The notes beneath the pieces are model-generated. The model was not told where the DNA came from. It made no database searches and saw only the letters and a program-made list of their open reading frames with translations. From Rhizomonospora bruguierae (lineage in GTDB: Bacteria; Actinomycetota; Actinomycetes; Mycobacteriales; Micromonosporaceae), in assembly GCF_018397995.1 (NCBI RefSeq), contig NZ_BBQH01000013.1:152848-216847 (forward strand): DNA of 64,000 bases, given 5' to 3'. Within the stretch, counting starts at the first letter, position 1. Every line of letters starts with the position of its first letter. Made by a program: the position numbers and the translations under genes. This document shows, one piece after another, positions 34,296 to 42,956 of the stretch.

Positions 34296-36355
34296 CGCAG
34301 CGCGACGCCGTGACCGGTGAGGGCTCGCCGTTCAGCGCCATGGTCGGACAGCTCAGCCTGCGTACCGCCCTGCTGCTGACTACCGTGGACCCGACGATTG
34401 GCGGGGTGCTGATCCGTGGCGAGCCCGGCACCGGCAAGTCGACCGCCGTCCGCTCGCTACGGTCGCTGCTGCCGCCCATCGACGTGGTCGAGGGCTGCGA
34501 GTTCAACTGCGACCCTGCGGAACCCGCGCACCTGTGCGCGGCGTGCCAGGCGCGGCGGAACGACGGCGAGCACCTGTCGGTCGTGCAGCGGCCGGTGCCG
34601 ATGATCACGCTGCCGCTGGGCGCGACGGAGGACCGGCTGCTCGGCACGCTCGACCTCGAGACCGCGCTGCACGACGGGCGCCGGCGGCTGTCGCCGGGCA
34701 TCCTGGCCGAGGTCAACCGCGGCTTCCTCTACGTTGACGAGGTCAACCTGGCTGCCGACCACCTCATGGACGCCATGCTGGACGCGGCGAGCTCGGGCGT
34801 ACACCACATCGAGCGCGACGGCATGTCGGTGACGCACGCGGCGCGGTTCTCGCTGATCGGCACGATGAACCCGGGCGAGGGTGGCCTGCGGCCGCAGATC
34901 CTCGACCGGTTCGGGCTGAGTGTCGATGTCGAGGCGGTCCGCGATCCGCGGCTGCGGGCCCAGGTGCTGGCTCGTCACCTGGAGTTGGAGCGCTCGTCCG
35001 AGCGGCGGCGCCGCTACCAGGCCCTCGACCGGGACCTCGCCGAGCGCGTTGTCAAGGCGAGGGCAGTGCTGCCCGGTGTGACGTTCCCGGATCCGCTGCT
35101 CACCGAGATCGGCTCGCTGACCGCGGCGCTCGGCGTCGCCAGTCACCGCGCGGACCTCGTCATCCTCCGCACGGCGAGCGCCTGCGCCGCGCTTGGGCTG
35201 CGCGAGGAGGTGACGGCGCGCGACACGGCGCTGGCGGCCGTGTTCACGCTGCGGCACCGCACCGCCGCCGCCGGCGAGCTGCTCGCCGAGGTCGCCGCGC
35301 GCCTGCTGCCCGGTGAGGACGTTGCATCGGTGGAGGACCTCCTGCGTGCTAACGGGGAGCCGTGGCCGACCCTCGACTGTGGAGAGGGCCCGCCGGCCGG
35401 CGGGGTCGGCGGGCCCGACGGTGGCGGGCGCCTCGACCTGCCGGACGGGGGTGGTAACGGCGGTGCCGGCGGGTCCGGTGGCTCGCGGTACGTGCCCGCC
35501 GATGACGCCGCGCCGCGCGTCGGAGTGGTCGAGGCACGGGCCGATGGCGGCGGCCTGACCGGACCCATGACCTTTCCCGGCCATCACGCCGCCGTCACTG
35601 ACACGCCCCTGGCCCGGCTCGGCGTCGCGGCCTCGACACTGGTGATCGAGGCGGAAGGGCGCACCGGCGGCTCGCCCGGCCGGACCTCCCGGGCACCGCA
35701 CGGGCTGGTAGCAATGGTGCCGACGATCGTCGCGGCCACGCTGCGCCTGCTGGCCTCCGGCGCCGGCCGGTCCGAGCTGCTGCCGCTACGGCTGCGGTCG
35801 ACGGACCTGGTGCGCACCGTGCGGACCGGACGACCGAACGTCGGACTCGTCATCGTCTTGGACGCGTCCTGGTCGATGGCGATGGACGGCACGTTCGCCC
35901 GAGCCCGCGCACTGCTGTGCGGGGTCCTCGACGCCACCCGGCGCGGCGACCGTACCGCGCTGATCGTCGTCGGTGGCCGCCGCGCGCACGTCGCGGCGCC
36001 GTTCAGCCGGCAGACCGGGACGGCCGCAGACCTGATCATGTCGCTGCGTCCACGGGGCTGCACACCGCTGCTTGACGGCGTCCAGCGTGCGCTGTCGCTA
36101 TGCGCGGACCGATGGGCGTACAGCGGCTGCGCCACACCCCTGGTTCTGGTCGTCACCGACGGCCGCGACAACCTCCGCGACGGCACGGCCGGCGACCGCA
36201 CGCGGATCGCCGCGCTGGCCGCGACGGCACAGCGCCTGGGGGTGCCAGGGGCGATCCTGGCCCTGCGCGGCGGCAGCGAAACGCGGTTCGTGCGCCTCGT
36301 CGCCGAGCGGCTGGGCTGGCAGATCCACGAACTCGAGGCTGGTGAAAGCGCATGA
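34292..36355 (+). CDS. Fused ChlI-like AAA+ / ChlD-like VWA protein
   Basis: A 687-residue protein. The AAA+ half has Walker A GEPGTGKST, a Cys-rich insert (CEFNCDPAEPAHLCAACQ) typical of magnesium-chelatase subunit I homologues, Walker B GFLYVDEVNL and the sensor GTMNPGEGGLRPQILDRFG. A Gly-rich linker (about residues 365-395) leads to a VWA domain with an intact MIDAS, VLDASWSMAM. This is the I+D motor of metal chelatases, but no large catalytic H/CobN subunit is present in the window. It may be a metal-loading or remodelling ATPase for a pathway enzyme. ATGA overlaps on both sides. Confidence 0.87.
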   Translation: MTQRDAVTGEGSPFSAMVGQLSLRTALLLTTVDPTIGGVLIRGEPGTGKSTAVRSLRSLLPPIDVVEGCEFNCDPAEPAHLCAACQARRNDGEHLSVVQRPVPMITLPLGATEDRLLGTLDLETALHDGRRRLSPGILAEVNRGFLYVDEVNLAADHLMDAMLDAASSGVHHIERDGMSVTHAARFSLIGTMNPGEGGLRPQILDRFGLSVDVEAVRDPRLRAQVLARHLELERSSERRRRYQALDRDLAERVVKARAVLPGVTFPDPLLTEIGSLTAALGVASHRADLVILRTASACAALGLREEVTARDTALAAVFTLRHRTAAAGELLAEVAARLLPGEDVASVEDLLRANGEPWPTLDCGEGPPAGGVGGPDGGGRLDLPDGGGNGGAGGSGGSRYVPADDAAPRVGVVEARADGGGLTGPMTFPGHHAAVTDTPLARLGVAASTLVIEAEGRTGGSPGRTSRAPHGLVAMVPTIVAATLRLLASGAGRSELLPLRLRSTDLVRTVRTGRPNVGLVIVLDASWSMAMDGTFARARALLCGVLDATRRGDRTALIVVGGRRAHVAAPFSRQTGTAADLIMSLRPRGCTPLLDGVQRALSLCADRWAYSGCATPLVLVVTDGRDNLRDGTAGDRTRIAALAATAQRLGVPGAILALRGGSETRFVRLVAERLGWQIHELEAGESA

Positions 36356-37392
36356 CACCCCCGCACATGAACGTCGTCGAACTCGACGAGGGCGAGCGGT
36401 CGGCGGCCACATCGCTGGTCGCCGAGCTGGCCGGCCGCCACGGTGGCGTCGAGGACCCAGCGTTCCAGGATTCGGCCGAGACCTACGCGCAGGAGCTGCC
36501 CCGCACGCTGCGGGCCCGGCTCAACCGCTTCCGGACACACGAGTCCGCCTGCATCTGCCTGGTGCGCAACTACCCGGTCGACGACGCGACCCTCGGGCCG
36601 ACGCCGCGGCACTGGCGGGAGCGGCCGTCGACACCGGCCACCGTCGCCAGCGACATCTTCTTCTTCCTCTGCGCCAGTCTGCTCGGCCCGCCGATCGCGT
36701 GGTCGACCAAGCAGGGCGGCCACATCATGCACACCATCGCGCCGATCCCCGGCCACGAGACCGAGCAGCTGGCCTCCGGCAGCGAGGCGTCACTGACCTG
36801 GCACACCGAGGACGCCTTTCACCCGCTGCGCGCGGACTACCTCGGCCTGATGTGCCTGCGCAATCCGGACCGCATCGAGACCACGTTCGCCTGCGTGCAC
36901 GACGTCGACCCGGAGGTGCGCGGCAACCCGGTGCTGTTCGAGCCGCGCTTCCGCATCGTGCCCGACGGCTCGCACCTGACCGGCACGCCGGAGGCCCCGA
37001 ACGTGGAGATCCCGGCCGAACTGCGGGAGCGGGCCCGGCAGCAGATCGCACGCATGCTCCACGAGCCGGAGCCGATCCCGCTGCTGTTCGGAGAACAGGC
37101 GTCGCCGTACATGCGGCTCGACCAGCACTACACGTCCACGGCCGATTGCGACCGGGATGCCGCGGACGCGCTGGAGGCGTTGATGGCCTCGGTCGACGCG
37201 GGCCTGAAGGGGTTCCCGCTGGCTCCCGGCGACCTGTGCTTCATCGACAACTACAAGGTGGTCCACGGCCGATCGGCGTTCCGGGCCAGGTACGACGGCA
37301 CGGACCGGTGGCTGCGGCGCCTCAACATCACCCGGGATCTACGCAAGTCGCGTGAACTGCGGCTGGCACCGGGTTCGCGGCTCGTCGTGTGA
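36352..37392 (+). CDS. VioC/MppO-type Fe(II)/2-oxoglutarate arginine hydroxylase-like
   Basis: A 346-residue clavaminate-synthase-like oxygenase. The iron facial triad is His151 and Glu153 in SLTWHTEDAFHPLRADYLGL plus His305 in NYKVVHGRSAF; the 2-oxoglutarate Arg lies in DRWLRRLN. Use of Glu rather than Asp in HxE and the DAFHPLRADYLGL segment are typical of the arginine/enduracididine beta-hydroxylases VioC, OrfP and MppO and relatives. It is predicted to hydroxylate free arginine or a cyclic arginine derivative. Substrate assignment is inference. Confidence 0.85.
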   Translation: MTPPHMNVVELDEGERSAATSLVAELAGRHGGVEDPAFQDSAETYAQELPRTLRARLNRFRTHESACICLVRNYPVDDATLGPTPRHWRERPSTPATVASDIFFFLCASLLGPPIAWSTKQGGHIMHTIAPIPGHETEQLASGSEASLTWHTEDAFHPLRADYLGLMCLRNPDRIETTFACVHDVDPEVRGNPVLFEPRFRIVPDGSHLTGTPEAPNVEIPAELRERARQQIARMLHEPEPIPLLFGEQASPYMRLDQHYTSTADCDRDAADALEALMASVDAGLKGFPLAPGDLCFIDNYKVVHGRSAFRARYDGTDRWLRRLNITRDLRKSRELRLAPGSRLVV

Positions 37393-37441
37393 GCCCGCTG
37401 TTGTTCTTCGACAATGTCCCTCCGCTGAATTGGACAGCCAC

Positions 37442-38230
37442 GTGACGCTTTCCGGGTACACCCTTCCGCTCTCGCCGTCGGGGCGATCATCGCTGGTACC
37501 GCCGCCGCCGTGGCACTTCTCCGGCGAGGTCGTGATGGTCGAGTACCTCGCCGACCCCGACGTCGTCGCCGCGTTCCTGCCGCCGGGGCTCGAATCAGGC
37601 GACCGTCCCGGCCTTGCCGCCGCAATCTTCGGGGACTGGCAGTCCTGCACGGACGACGCCGCGGAACTGCTGGACCCCGTCCGCTCGCAGTACCGCGAGT
37701 GCTACATCGCTCTCGCCGCGACCTGGCAGGGCGAGCCGGTGGCGCGCTGCCCGTTCTGCTGGGTCGACAAGGACTTCTCGCTCGTGCGAGGGCTGATCCA
37801 GGGGTACCCAAAGAAGATGGGCAGCATCGGGATCACGCGCGCGTTCGGCATCGGCCGCGCCACGCCGCGGGACGGCGCCGGAGCCCGGTTCGCCGGAACG
37901 CTCGCGGCCAGCGACCGGCGTCTCGTGGAGGCGCGGATCACCCTGACCGAGCCGGCGCCCGCGCCGGCGCTCATGCTCGCGCCGCTGGTGCACAGCAGGA
38001 TCTTCCCGTCGTGGGACCCGGCCACCCCAGGGGTGGACGAGCTGGTGACCGGCGGCAGCACAGACCAGCGGATCGACAGCGTCTGGGCCGGCGACGCGGA
38101 GCTGACAATCTACGACTCGCCGCACGACGAGGTGAGCCTACTCAAACCCGTCGAGGTGCTCGGCGGCTATCGGTTCTCGTTCGCCGAGACGATCACCGGA
38201 GGCCGGCTGCTGTCGGCCACAGGCAGATAG
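37442..38230 (+). CDS. Acetoacetate-decarboxylase-fold protein (MppR superfamily)
   Basis: A 262-residue protein of the ADC fold. The Lys pair of the family active site is visible in GLIQGYPKKMGSIGITRAF. The same fold is used by MppR, which cyclises the 4-hydroxy-2-keto-arginine made by MppP to a keto-enduracididine; an MppP-like gene lies 1.1 kb downstream, so an MppR-like role is attractive. Start GTG 37442 is chosen because the upstream in-frame region overlaps the oxygenase gene and has no homology; there is no strong ribosome-binding site. Confidence 0.8.
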   Translation: MTLSGYTLPLSPSGRSSLVPPPPWHFSGEVVMVEYLADPDVVAAFLPPGLESGDRPGLAAAIFGDWQSCTDDAAELLDPVRSQYRECYIALAATWQGEPVARCPFCWVDKDFSLVRGLIQGYPKKMGSIGITRAFGIGRATPRDGAGARFAGTLAASDRRLVEARITLTEPAPAPALMLAPLVHSRIFPSWDPATPGVDELVTGGSTDQRIDSVWAGDAELTIYDSPHDEVSLLKPVEVLGGYRFSFAETITGGRLLSATGR

Positions 38231-38242
38231 GCGGGTGCAGGC

Positions 38243-39355
38243 ATGGACACACCATTCAGGTCCGGGCTGGAGGGCGTCATCGTCGCCGAAACGGAGATCA
38301 GCCACGTCGACGGCGCCAATGGCCGGCTGATCTACCGGGGCGGGTACCACATCGAGGAGGTCGCGGACCGCAGCTACGAAGAGCTCGTGCACCTGCTGCT
38401 GTACGGTCGGCTGCCCGATTGGGGGGAGCTTGCCGCGACGACGGCCGGCCTGATGAAACAACGCGAGCTCAACGACGCCGCCCGCGCCGCGCTCGCCGGA
38501 CTGTCGACGAGCGCCGACCCGATGGACGCGCTGCGAACCGTGCTGTCGGCGCAGGGCGCGCAGCGTGGCGTGGCGCAGCCGACCGCGGCCGAGGCGATCG
38601 CCGTCACGGCCGCGGCGGCAACCGCGGTCGCCGCGTGCCATCGGCACCGGCAGGGCCTGCCGCTCCCCGAGGCCCGCATGGACCTCGGGCATGTGGCCAA
38701 CTTCCTGTACCAGCTCCACGGCCGCGAACCGGACCAGGCCCAGGTGCGCTGGCTGGAGACGTACTTCGTCGTGACGGCGGACCATGCGCTGAGCCCGTCG
38801 ACGTTCACCGCACAGATCGTCGGCTCCACCGGCAGCGACCTGTGGTCGGCGATCGTCGCGGCCGTCGGCGCGCTCAAGGGCCCCGCGCACGGCGGCGCGA
38901 CGGTCGAGGCCACCCGCATGCTGGAGCGAGTCGGCGGCCCCGAGCACGCCGAGTCCTTCGTCCTGGACGTGCTGAGCCACAGGGGCCGGCTGATGGGGTT
39001 CGGGCATCGAGAGTACCGCCGCTACGACCCCCGCGCCCGGATCCTGGCCGACGTCTGCCAGGCCGCGAACCCCGGGTATCACGCCGTTGCGCGGGCGGTC
39101 GAAGACGTAGCGCTACGAGAGCTCGCCCGCCGGCACCCCGACCGGCCCAACCTCACCAACGTGGACTACTTCGCCGGCGGCGTGCTGTCCGGCGTCGGGA
39201 TCCCGCCGGACTTTTTCACCTGCATGTTCGCTGCCGCCCGCACGGTGGGTTGGGCGGCGCACGTAGTCGAGTACGTCGCGCGGGGCGAGCGGATCGTCAG
39301 TCCGGCCTCGCGCTGGATCGGACCGGATGCGAGGGCTGCGTGGAGGCATCAGTGA
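38243..39355 (+). CDS. Citrate-synthase-family protein
   Basis: A 370-residue protein of the citrate/methylcitrate synthase family. Catalytic His residues are seen in LKGPAHGGATVEA and LMGFGHREYRRYDPRA; the N-terminal IYRGGYHIEE is also diagnostic. The family condenses an acyl-CoA with a 2-keto acid. Its position between an MppR-like and an MppP-like gene suggests that it acts on a 2-keto acid derived from arginine rather than oxaloacetate; this is inference. Coupled to the next gene by GTGA. Confidence 0.87.
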   Translation: MDTPFRSGLEGVIVAETEISHVDGANGRLIYRGGYHIEEVADRSYEELVHLLLYGRLPDWGELAATTAGLMKQRELNDAARAALAGLSTSADPMDALRTVLSAQGAQRGVAQPTAAEAIAVTAAAATAVAACHRHRQGLPLPEARMDLGHVANFLYQLHGREPDQAQVRWLETYFVVTADHALSPSTFTAQIVGSTGSDLWSAIVAAVGALKGPAHGGATVEATRMLERVGGPEHAESFVLDVLSHRGRLMGFGHREYRRYDPRARILADVCQAANPGYHAVARAVEDVALRELARRHPDRPNLTNVDYFAGGVLSGVGIPPDFFTCMFAAARTVGWAAHVVEYVARGERIVSPASRWIGPDARAAWRHQ

Positions 39356-40479
39356 GTGAACGGCGTACCGTGCTGAACCTGACCGAGCTGGAACAGCGCG
39401 CCATCGACTCCCCGATCAACCTCTCGGACGGCCATCCCCGGCAAGACCCGACCGGGTCGCAGGCCAAGCTGATCTGCCGGCTGCCGGAGTTCTTCGAGAT
39501 CGCCGCAGCAGAGCCGTTCGCCGAGATCGAGCGCCGGGCGCAGGCCGCGTTCCTCGGCACGCTCGGCCAGGCCCGCGCACCGCTCGACGGCGGCCGGGTC
39601 TTCAGCGTGTACTCCTCGTCCGTCGCCACGATGGCGGTCGCAAACGTGCTTTCGGGGCATCGAGTGGCACTCATCCACCCGACGTTCGACAACATCCACG
39701 ACATCCTGGTCCGGCAGGCCACGATGATTCCGATCTCCGAGGACGCGTGCGTCGAAGGCGACCTGTCCCAGGCGCTGGCCGGAAACGCGACATGCGTCTT
39801 CGTCACCACGCCCAACAACCCGACCGGACGGGCCTTGGACGAGGCCGACCTGCGCCGGTTGGCGGACGACTGCGCCGCCAACGGTCTACTCCTCTGCCTC
39901 GACGTGTCCTTCCGCGGCTTCGACCTCCGGGCGCAGTTCGACCACTACGCGGTGCTGGAGGACTCGGGCGTCGACTACGTCGTCATCGAGGACACCGGCA
40001 AGCTCTGGCCGATGCAGGAGCTGAAGCTCGGCTTCGTGGCGGTGAGCGAGAGCATGCGCGCCAAGGTCGAGCACGCCCTGAGCGACGTGCTGCTCACGGT
40101 GTCGCCGTTCGTGCTGACGCTCATCGAGATGCTCGCCGTCGACGCCGCGCAGGGCGGACTCGCGGAACTGCACCGCCTCATCACCGAAAACCGCCGGATC
40201 GTCTCGGACGCGGTCGGCGGCCTCGACCGTGTGGAACTGCTCGACCCGCAGTCGCGCATCAGCGTCGGCCGGCTGCGGTTCAGCTCCCCCACCGACGCCG
40301 ACCGGACCCGGCGCGGGCTATACGAGCGCGGTGTACACGTGCTGCCCTGCCGGCAGTTCCACTGGGCGGACCAGCAGGAGGGCGCCGCCCTACTGCGGGT
40401 GGCACTGGCCCGCAACGGCGCGACCCTGGCCGAGGGGATGCGCCGCCTAGCCGCGGCCCACGCGAGCCTGGCCGCCTAA
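39352..40479 (+). CDS. MppP-like PLP-dependent L-arginine oxidase/hydroxylase
   Basis: A 375-residue fold-type I aminotransferase-like protein. Segments AIDSPINLSDGHPRQDP, VFSVYSSSVATMAVAN, VALIHPTFDNIHDIL, FVTTPNNPTGR, FRGFD-x6-DHYAVLEDSG and VVIEDTGKLWP (PLP Lys217) resemble MppP of the mannopeptimycin pathway and its relatives, and the length is the same. MppP uses O2 to turn L-arginine into 4-hydroxy-2-ketoarginine and 2-ketoarginine. Comparison is from memory of the family, not a search. GTG with GGAGG seven bases upstream, overlapping the citrate-synthase stop. Confidence 0.84.
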   Translation: MSERRTVLNLTELEQRAIDSPINLSDGHPRQDPTGSQAKLICRLPEFFEIAAAEPFAEIERRAQAAFLGTLGQARAPLDGGRVFSVYSSSVATMAVANVLSGHRVALIHPTFDNIHDILVRQATMIPISEDACVEGDLSQALAGNATCVFVTTPNNPTGRALDEADLRRLADDCAANGLLLCLDVSFRGFDLRAQFDHYAVLEDSGVDYVVIEDTGKLWPMQELKLGFVAVSESMRAKVEHALSDVLLTVSPFVLTLIEMLAVDAAQGGLAELHRLITENRRIVSDAVGGLDRVELLDPQSRISVGRLRFSSPTDADRTRRGLYERGVHVLPCRQFHWADQQEGAALLRVALARNGATLAEGMRRLAAAHASLAA

Positions 40480-40507
40480 ACCCGGTACCGACATGCGGGA
40501 GGAATCT

Positions 40508-40810
40508 ATGTCGTCGAGCGTCTTCGACCACGTTCGCGAACTGCTGCCCGAGGTGAGTAGACGGGCCGACGAGATCGAGAAGCTGCGCACCTTGCCGGAC
40601 GACCTCGTCACCGACCTCACCGCCGCCGGGTGCTTCCGGATGCTGGTGCCGCGCCGGTACGGCGGGGAGGAACTGACCCTCGCCCAGTCCCTGGAGCTCA
40701 TCGAGAACCTGTCGCGCGCCGACGCCTCCACCGGCTGGGTGGTGATGATCGCCTGCAGCAACCTCATGGTGCTCGGCCTGCTACCAGCAACGACGTTCGA
40801 GTCGGTGTAG
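40508..40810 (+). pseudogene. N-terminal third of the acyl-CoA dehydrogenase-like flavoprotein
   Basis: A 100-residue frame with an excellent GGAGG site encodes the N-terminal helical domain of an HsaA/acyl-CoA-dehydrogenase-type protein (FDHVRELLPEVSRRADEIEK, CFRMLVPRRYGGEELTLAQS, DASTGWVVMIACSNLMVLGL) and stops at FESV-TAG. The family continues here into the flavin-binding middle domain, which is present on the minus strand at 15700-14834. It was evidently the last known gene of the operon before a rearrangement cut it. Confidence 0.82.
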
Positions 40811-41109
40811 CCCGGCCATCGGTGTCACCGCGCACCACGCCGGTCTGGCGGGACCGGCGGCGCGACCGCTACCACCGCACTGCCATCCGACTGCAGAGCG
40901 GGCATCCCGCTGCAGAGGGGGCGGGAAGTGGTCGAGCGCGGTGTTTCGCAGGTTACGGCCCCGGGCCCGGGCGAAAGCTCATCTGCCGGCTCGGCCGGCG
41001 ACGACGAAACTGGCCCCTCCCGTTCAGGGAGGGGCCAGTCTCATGGTTGGCGGGTCAGCGATCGGCGCCGCGGGTCCGCGGTCGCCGACACTGCGAGCGC
41101 ATCCGGGGT
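40811..41109. other. Junction between cluster and mobile element
   Basis: About 300 bases between the broken flavoprotein gene and the integrase stop. It holds an imperfect inverted repeat around CTGCAGAGCGGG (40890-40914) and a terminator hairpin at 41009-41039. The left attachment site of the element should be here because integrase genes usually lie next to it, but without the other end I cannot define it. No coding sequence is supported. Confidence 0.45.
41009..41039. terminator. 13-bp perfect hairpin downstream of integrase
   Basis: ACTGGCCCCTCCC (41009-41021) and GGGAGGGGCCAGT (41027-41039) form a perfect stem around a 5-base loop. It sits 70 bases past the leftward integrase stop and past the rightward cluster, so it can end transcription from both sides; the T tract is weak. 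Confidence 0.65.
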
Positions 41110-42582
41110 TTAGGCGGCCGGGGGGTTGCGGGGGATGAGGTCGCCGACGGTGTCGGCGTAGGCGCGCTGGAATTCCAGGAGGACGGAGGTGTAGGTGTCG
41201 GAGGTGAGGGCTTGGGTGGCGTGGCCGAGGGTTTCCTGGACTTCTTTCATGTCGGCGCCGCCGGCGCGGAGGTAGGTGGCGGCGCAGTGGCGCAGGTCGT
41301 GCAGCCGGACCGGTGGTAGGCCGCTGGCTTCGACGAGGTCGTCGAAGCGTTGGCTGACCGTCTGGGGGTGCCAGGCTTTGCCGTCGGGTCGGACGAAGAA
41401 CAGGCCGGTGTCGGGCCACTCGTCGCCGGACACCTGCTGCAACCGGTCACGGCGGGCGACGTAGTCTCGCAGCACCGCGATCGTCGACGCGCCGAGGGGC
41501 ATGATCCGTTCCCCGGCGTCGCTCTTGACGTCCTTGACGATCGGGACGTAGCCGACGGCGGTGATCTGTTCGGCGACGGTGAGGACGGCGTCGTCGAGGT
41601 CGACGTCGAAGTCCCGTAGCCCGACGGCTTCGCCGCGGCGCAGCCCGCGGTGCAGGATGAGCAGGAACAGCGGGTAGAGCATGATGTCGTGGCGTTCGGC
41701 GTGGTCAAGGAACGCCCCGGCCTGCGGCGGGGTCCAGACCATGACCGGACTCGGTCGCTGCCCGGTCTGCTGCCAGCGGGCGACGGCCTTCGGGGTCCAC
41801 ACCTTCGGGGTCGGTGGTTTCCCGGACGGCAACTCGATGCCGAGGGACGGGTTGGACGGGATGAGTTTGGCTTTGCGCATGCAGTCGTTGAGCGCTTTGC
41901 GGAGGGTGGCGAGGAGTCGTTGCATGCTGGCCGGTCCCATCGGCCGGACCCCTTTCACGGTGGCCCGCACGGCCGGGTCGGGGCTGGTCTTCGCTGCGAT
42001 GATGGCGGCGTTGCGGTCGTCGAGGTCGGTGAACATGTCGGTGATGTGCCGGTCCTTGAGGTTCTGGATCGGGATGTCGCCGAGGTGCGGGATGAGGTAG
42101 AGGCGGATGTGGTCGGTGTAGCTGCGCATGGTGTTGGGTGACAGGCCGCGCCGGTTGCCGATCCAGTCGGTCAGGTATTGGGCGGTGGTGGTGGGCACGG
42201 ATGCGGATACCCCGGCGTGGATGCGGGCGGTGACGGTGCCGATGTCCGGGAGGGCTTCGCGGCGGCTGGTGCCCCAGATCAGGTCGCTGATCTGGATGGC
42301 GAGGTGCGGGTCGTCGCCAGCGAGGTTGAGCAGAGCGCGGACGTGGTCGAGGAGTTCGGTGGCGGTGTCGCGGCCGTCGAAGCCGCTGCGGCGGAAGGGC
42401 CGCCGTTCGGTCTTCGTCCGGACTGGCAGTTCGATCTGGCAGGCCCAGCTGCCGTGGGTGGGGTGCCAGCCGCCGCCGGCCCGGCGCAGCTTCGGGCACT
42501 TACTGCCGAGTGTTTTGCCGTTGTCGTCTTTGCAGGCGCAGCGTTTGTAGACGGAGCCTTCCGGGTTCACGCGTCTCCTCAT
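41110..42582 (-). CDS. Tyrosine-type site-specific integrase
   Basis: A 490-residue recombinase. A Cys-rich N-terminus (CACKDDNGKTLGSKC) and core-binding SAM-like domain (YLTDWIGNRRGLSPNTMRSY) precede the catalytic domain with Arg315 in HRGLRRGEAVGL, His428 and Arg431 in LHDLRHCAATYL, His454 in TLGHATQAL and nucleophile Tyr464 in SDTYTSVL. All catalytic residues are present. This arrangement is typical of integrases of actinomycete integrative conjugative elements. It is the last gene of a long leftward operon and overlaps the excisionase-like gene by ATGA. Confidence 0.95.
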   Translation of the reverse strand: MRRRVNPEGSVYKRCACKDDNGKTLGSKCPKLRRAGGGWHPTHGSWACQIELPVRTKTERRPFRRSGFDGRDTATELLDHVRALLNLAGDDPHLAIQISDLIWGTSRREALPDIGTVTARIHAGVSASVPTTTAQYLTDWIGNRRGLSPNTMRSYTDHIRLYLIPHLGDIPIQNLKDRHITDMFTDLDDRNAAIIAAKTSPDPAVRATVKGVRPMGPASMQRLLATLRKALNDCMRKAKLIPSNPSLGIELPSGKPPTPKVWTPKAVARWQQTGQRPSPVMVWTPPQAGAFLDHAERHDIMLYPLFLLILHRGLRRGEAVGLRDFDVDLDDAVLTVAEQITAVGYVPIVKDVKSDAGERIMPLGASTIAVLRDYVARRDRLQQVSGDEWPDTGLFFVRPDGKAWHPQTVSQRFDDLVEASGLPPVRLHDLRHCAATYLRAGGADMKEVQETLGHATQALTSDTYTSVLLEFQRAYADTVGDLIPRNPPAA

Positions 42583-42956
42583 GTCGGCACGGCCCGGTCA
42601 TGCTGGGGGCCGGAGCTTCTGATTGCGTCGTGGTGATCGACGCTCGACTGATCGGACGTGGTCAAGTCGCCGACCGCGACCGGCGCGACCGGCGCGGCGG
42701 GGATGTGTAGTGCGGTGAGGATCGCCGCGACGGGGACGCGGTAGCGGTTGCCGACCCGCAGGACCGGGACGGGGAAGTCGCCGGCGGCGGCGAGTTGGTA
42801 GGCCAGGGCCCGGCCGAGGCCGAAGATGCGGGCGGCGGTGGGCAGGTCGGTGACGACGCCGAGCGCGCGGACCGTGTCCTCGGTCCAGACCTCGATGCGG
42901 TCCGCGGTGATGTGGTGTGGCCCGGCCGCTTCGGCGGTGGGCGGGGTGGTGGTCAC
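42579..42956 (-). CDS. Excisionase-like HTH (MerR-type) protein
   Basis: A 125-residue protein with a winged-helix DNA-binding segment LPTAARIFGLGRALAYQLAA, VPVLRVGNRYRVPVAAILTAL, as in Xis/AlpA-like excisionases that bind near att sites and steer the integrase toward excision. GTG 42956 follows GGAG. Its TGA overlaps the integrase ATG. Confidence 0.82.
   Translation of the reverse strand: MTTTPPTAEAAGPHHITADRIEVWTEDTVRALGVVTDLPTAARIFGLGRALAYQLAAAGDFPVPVLRVGNRYRVPVAAILTALHIPAAPVAPVAVGDLTTSDQSSVDHHDAIRSSGPQHDRAVPT

Noticed and set aside
6769..41109. tRNA-Arg 3' end as the attachment site of the conjugative element
   Set aside because: No copy of the tRNA 3' end was found near the integrase; the element lies 34 kb away and its other end is outside the window.
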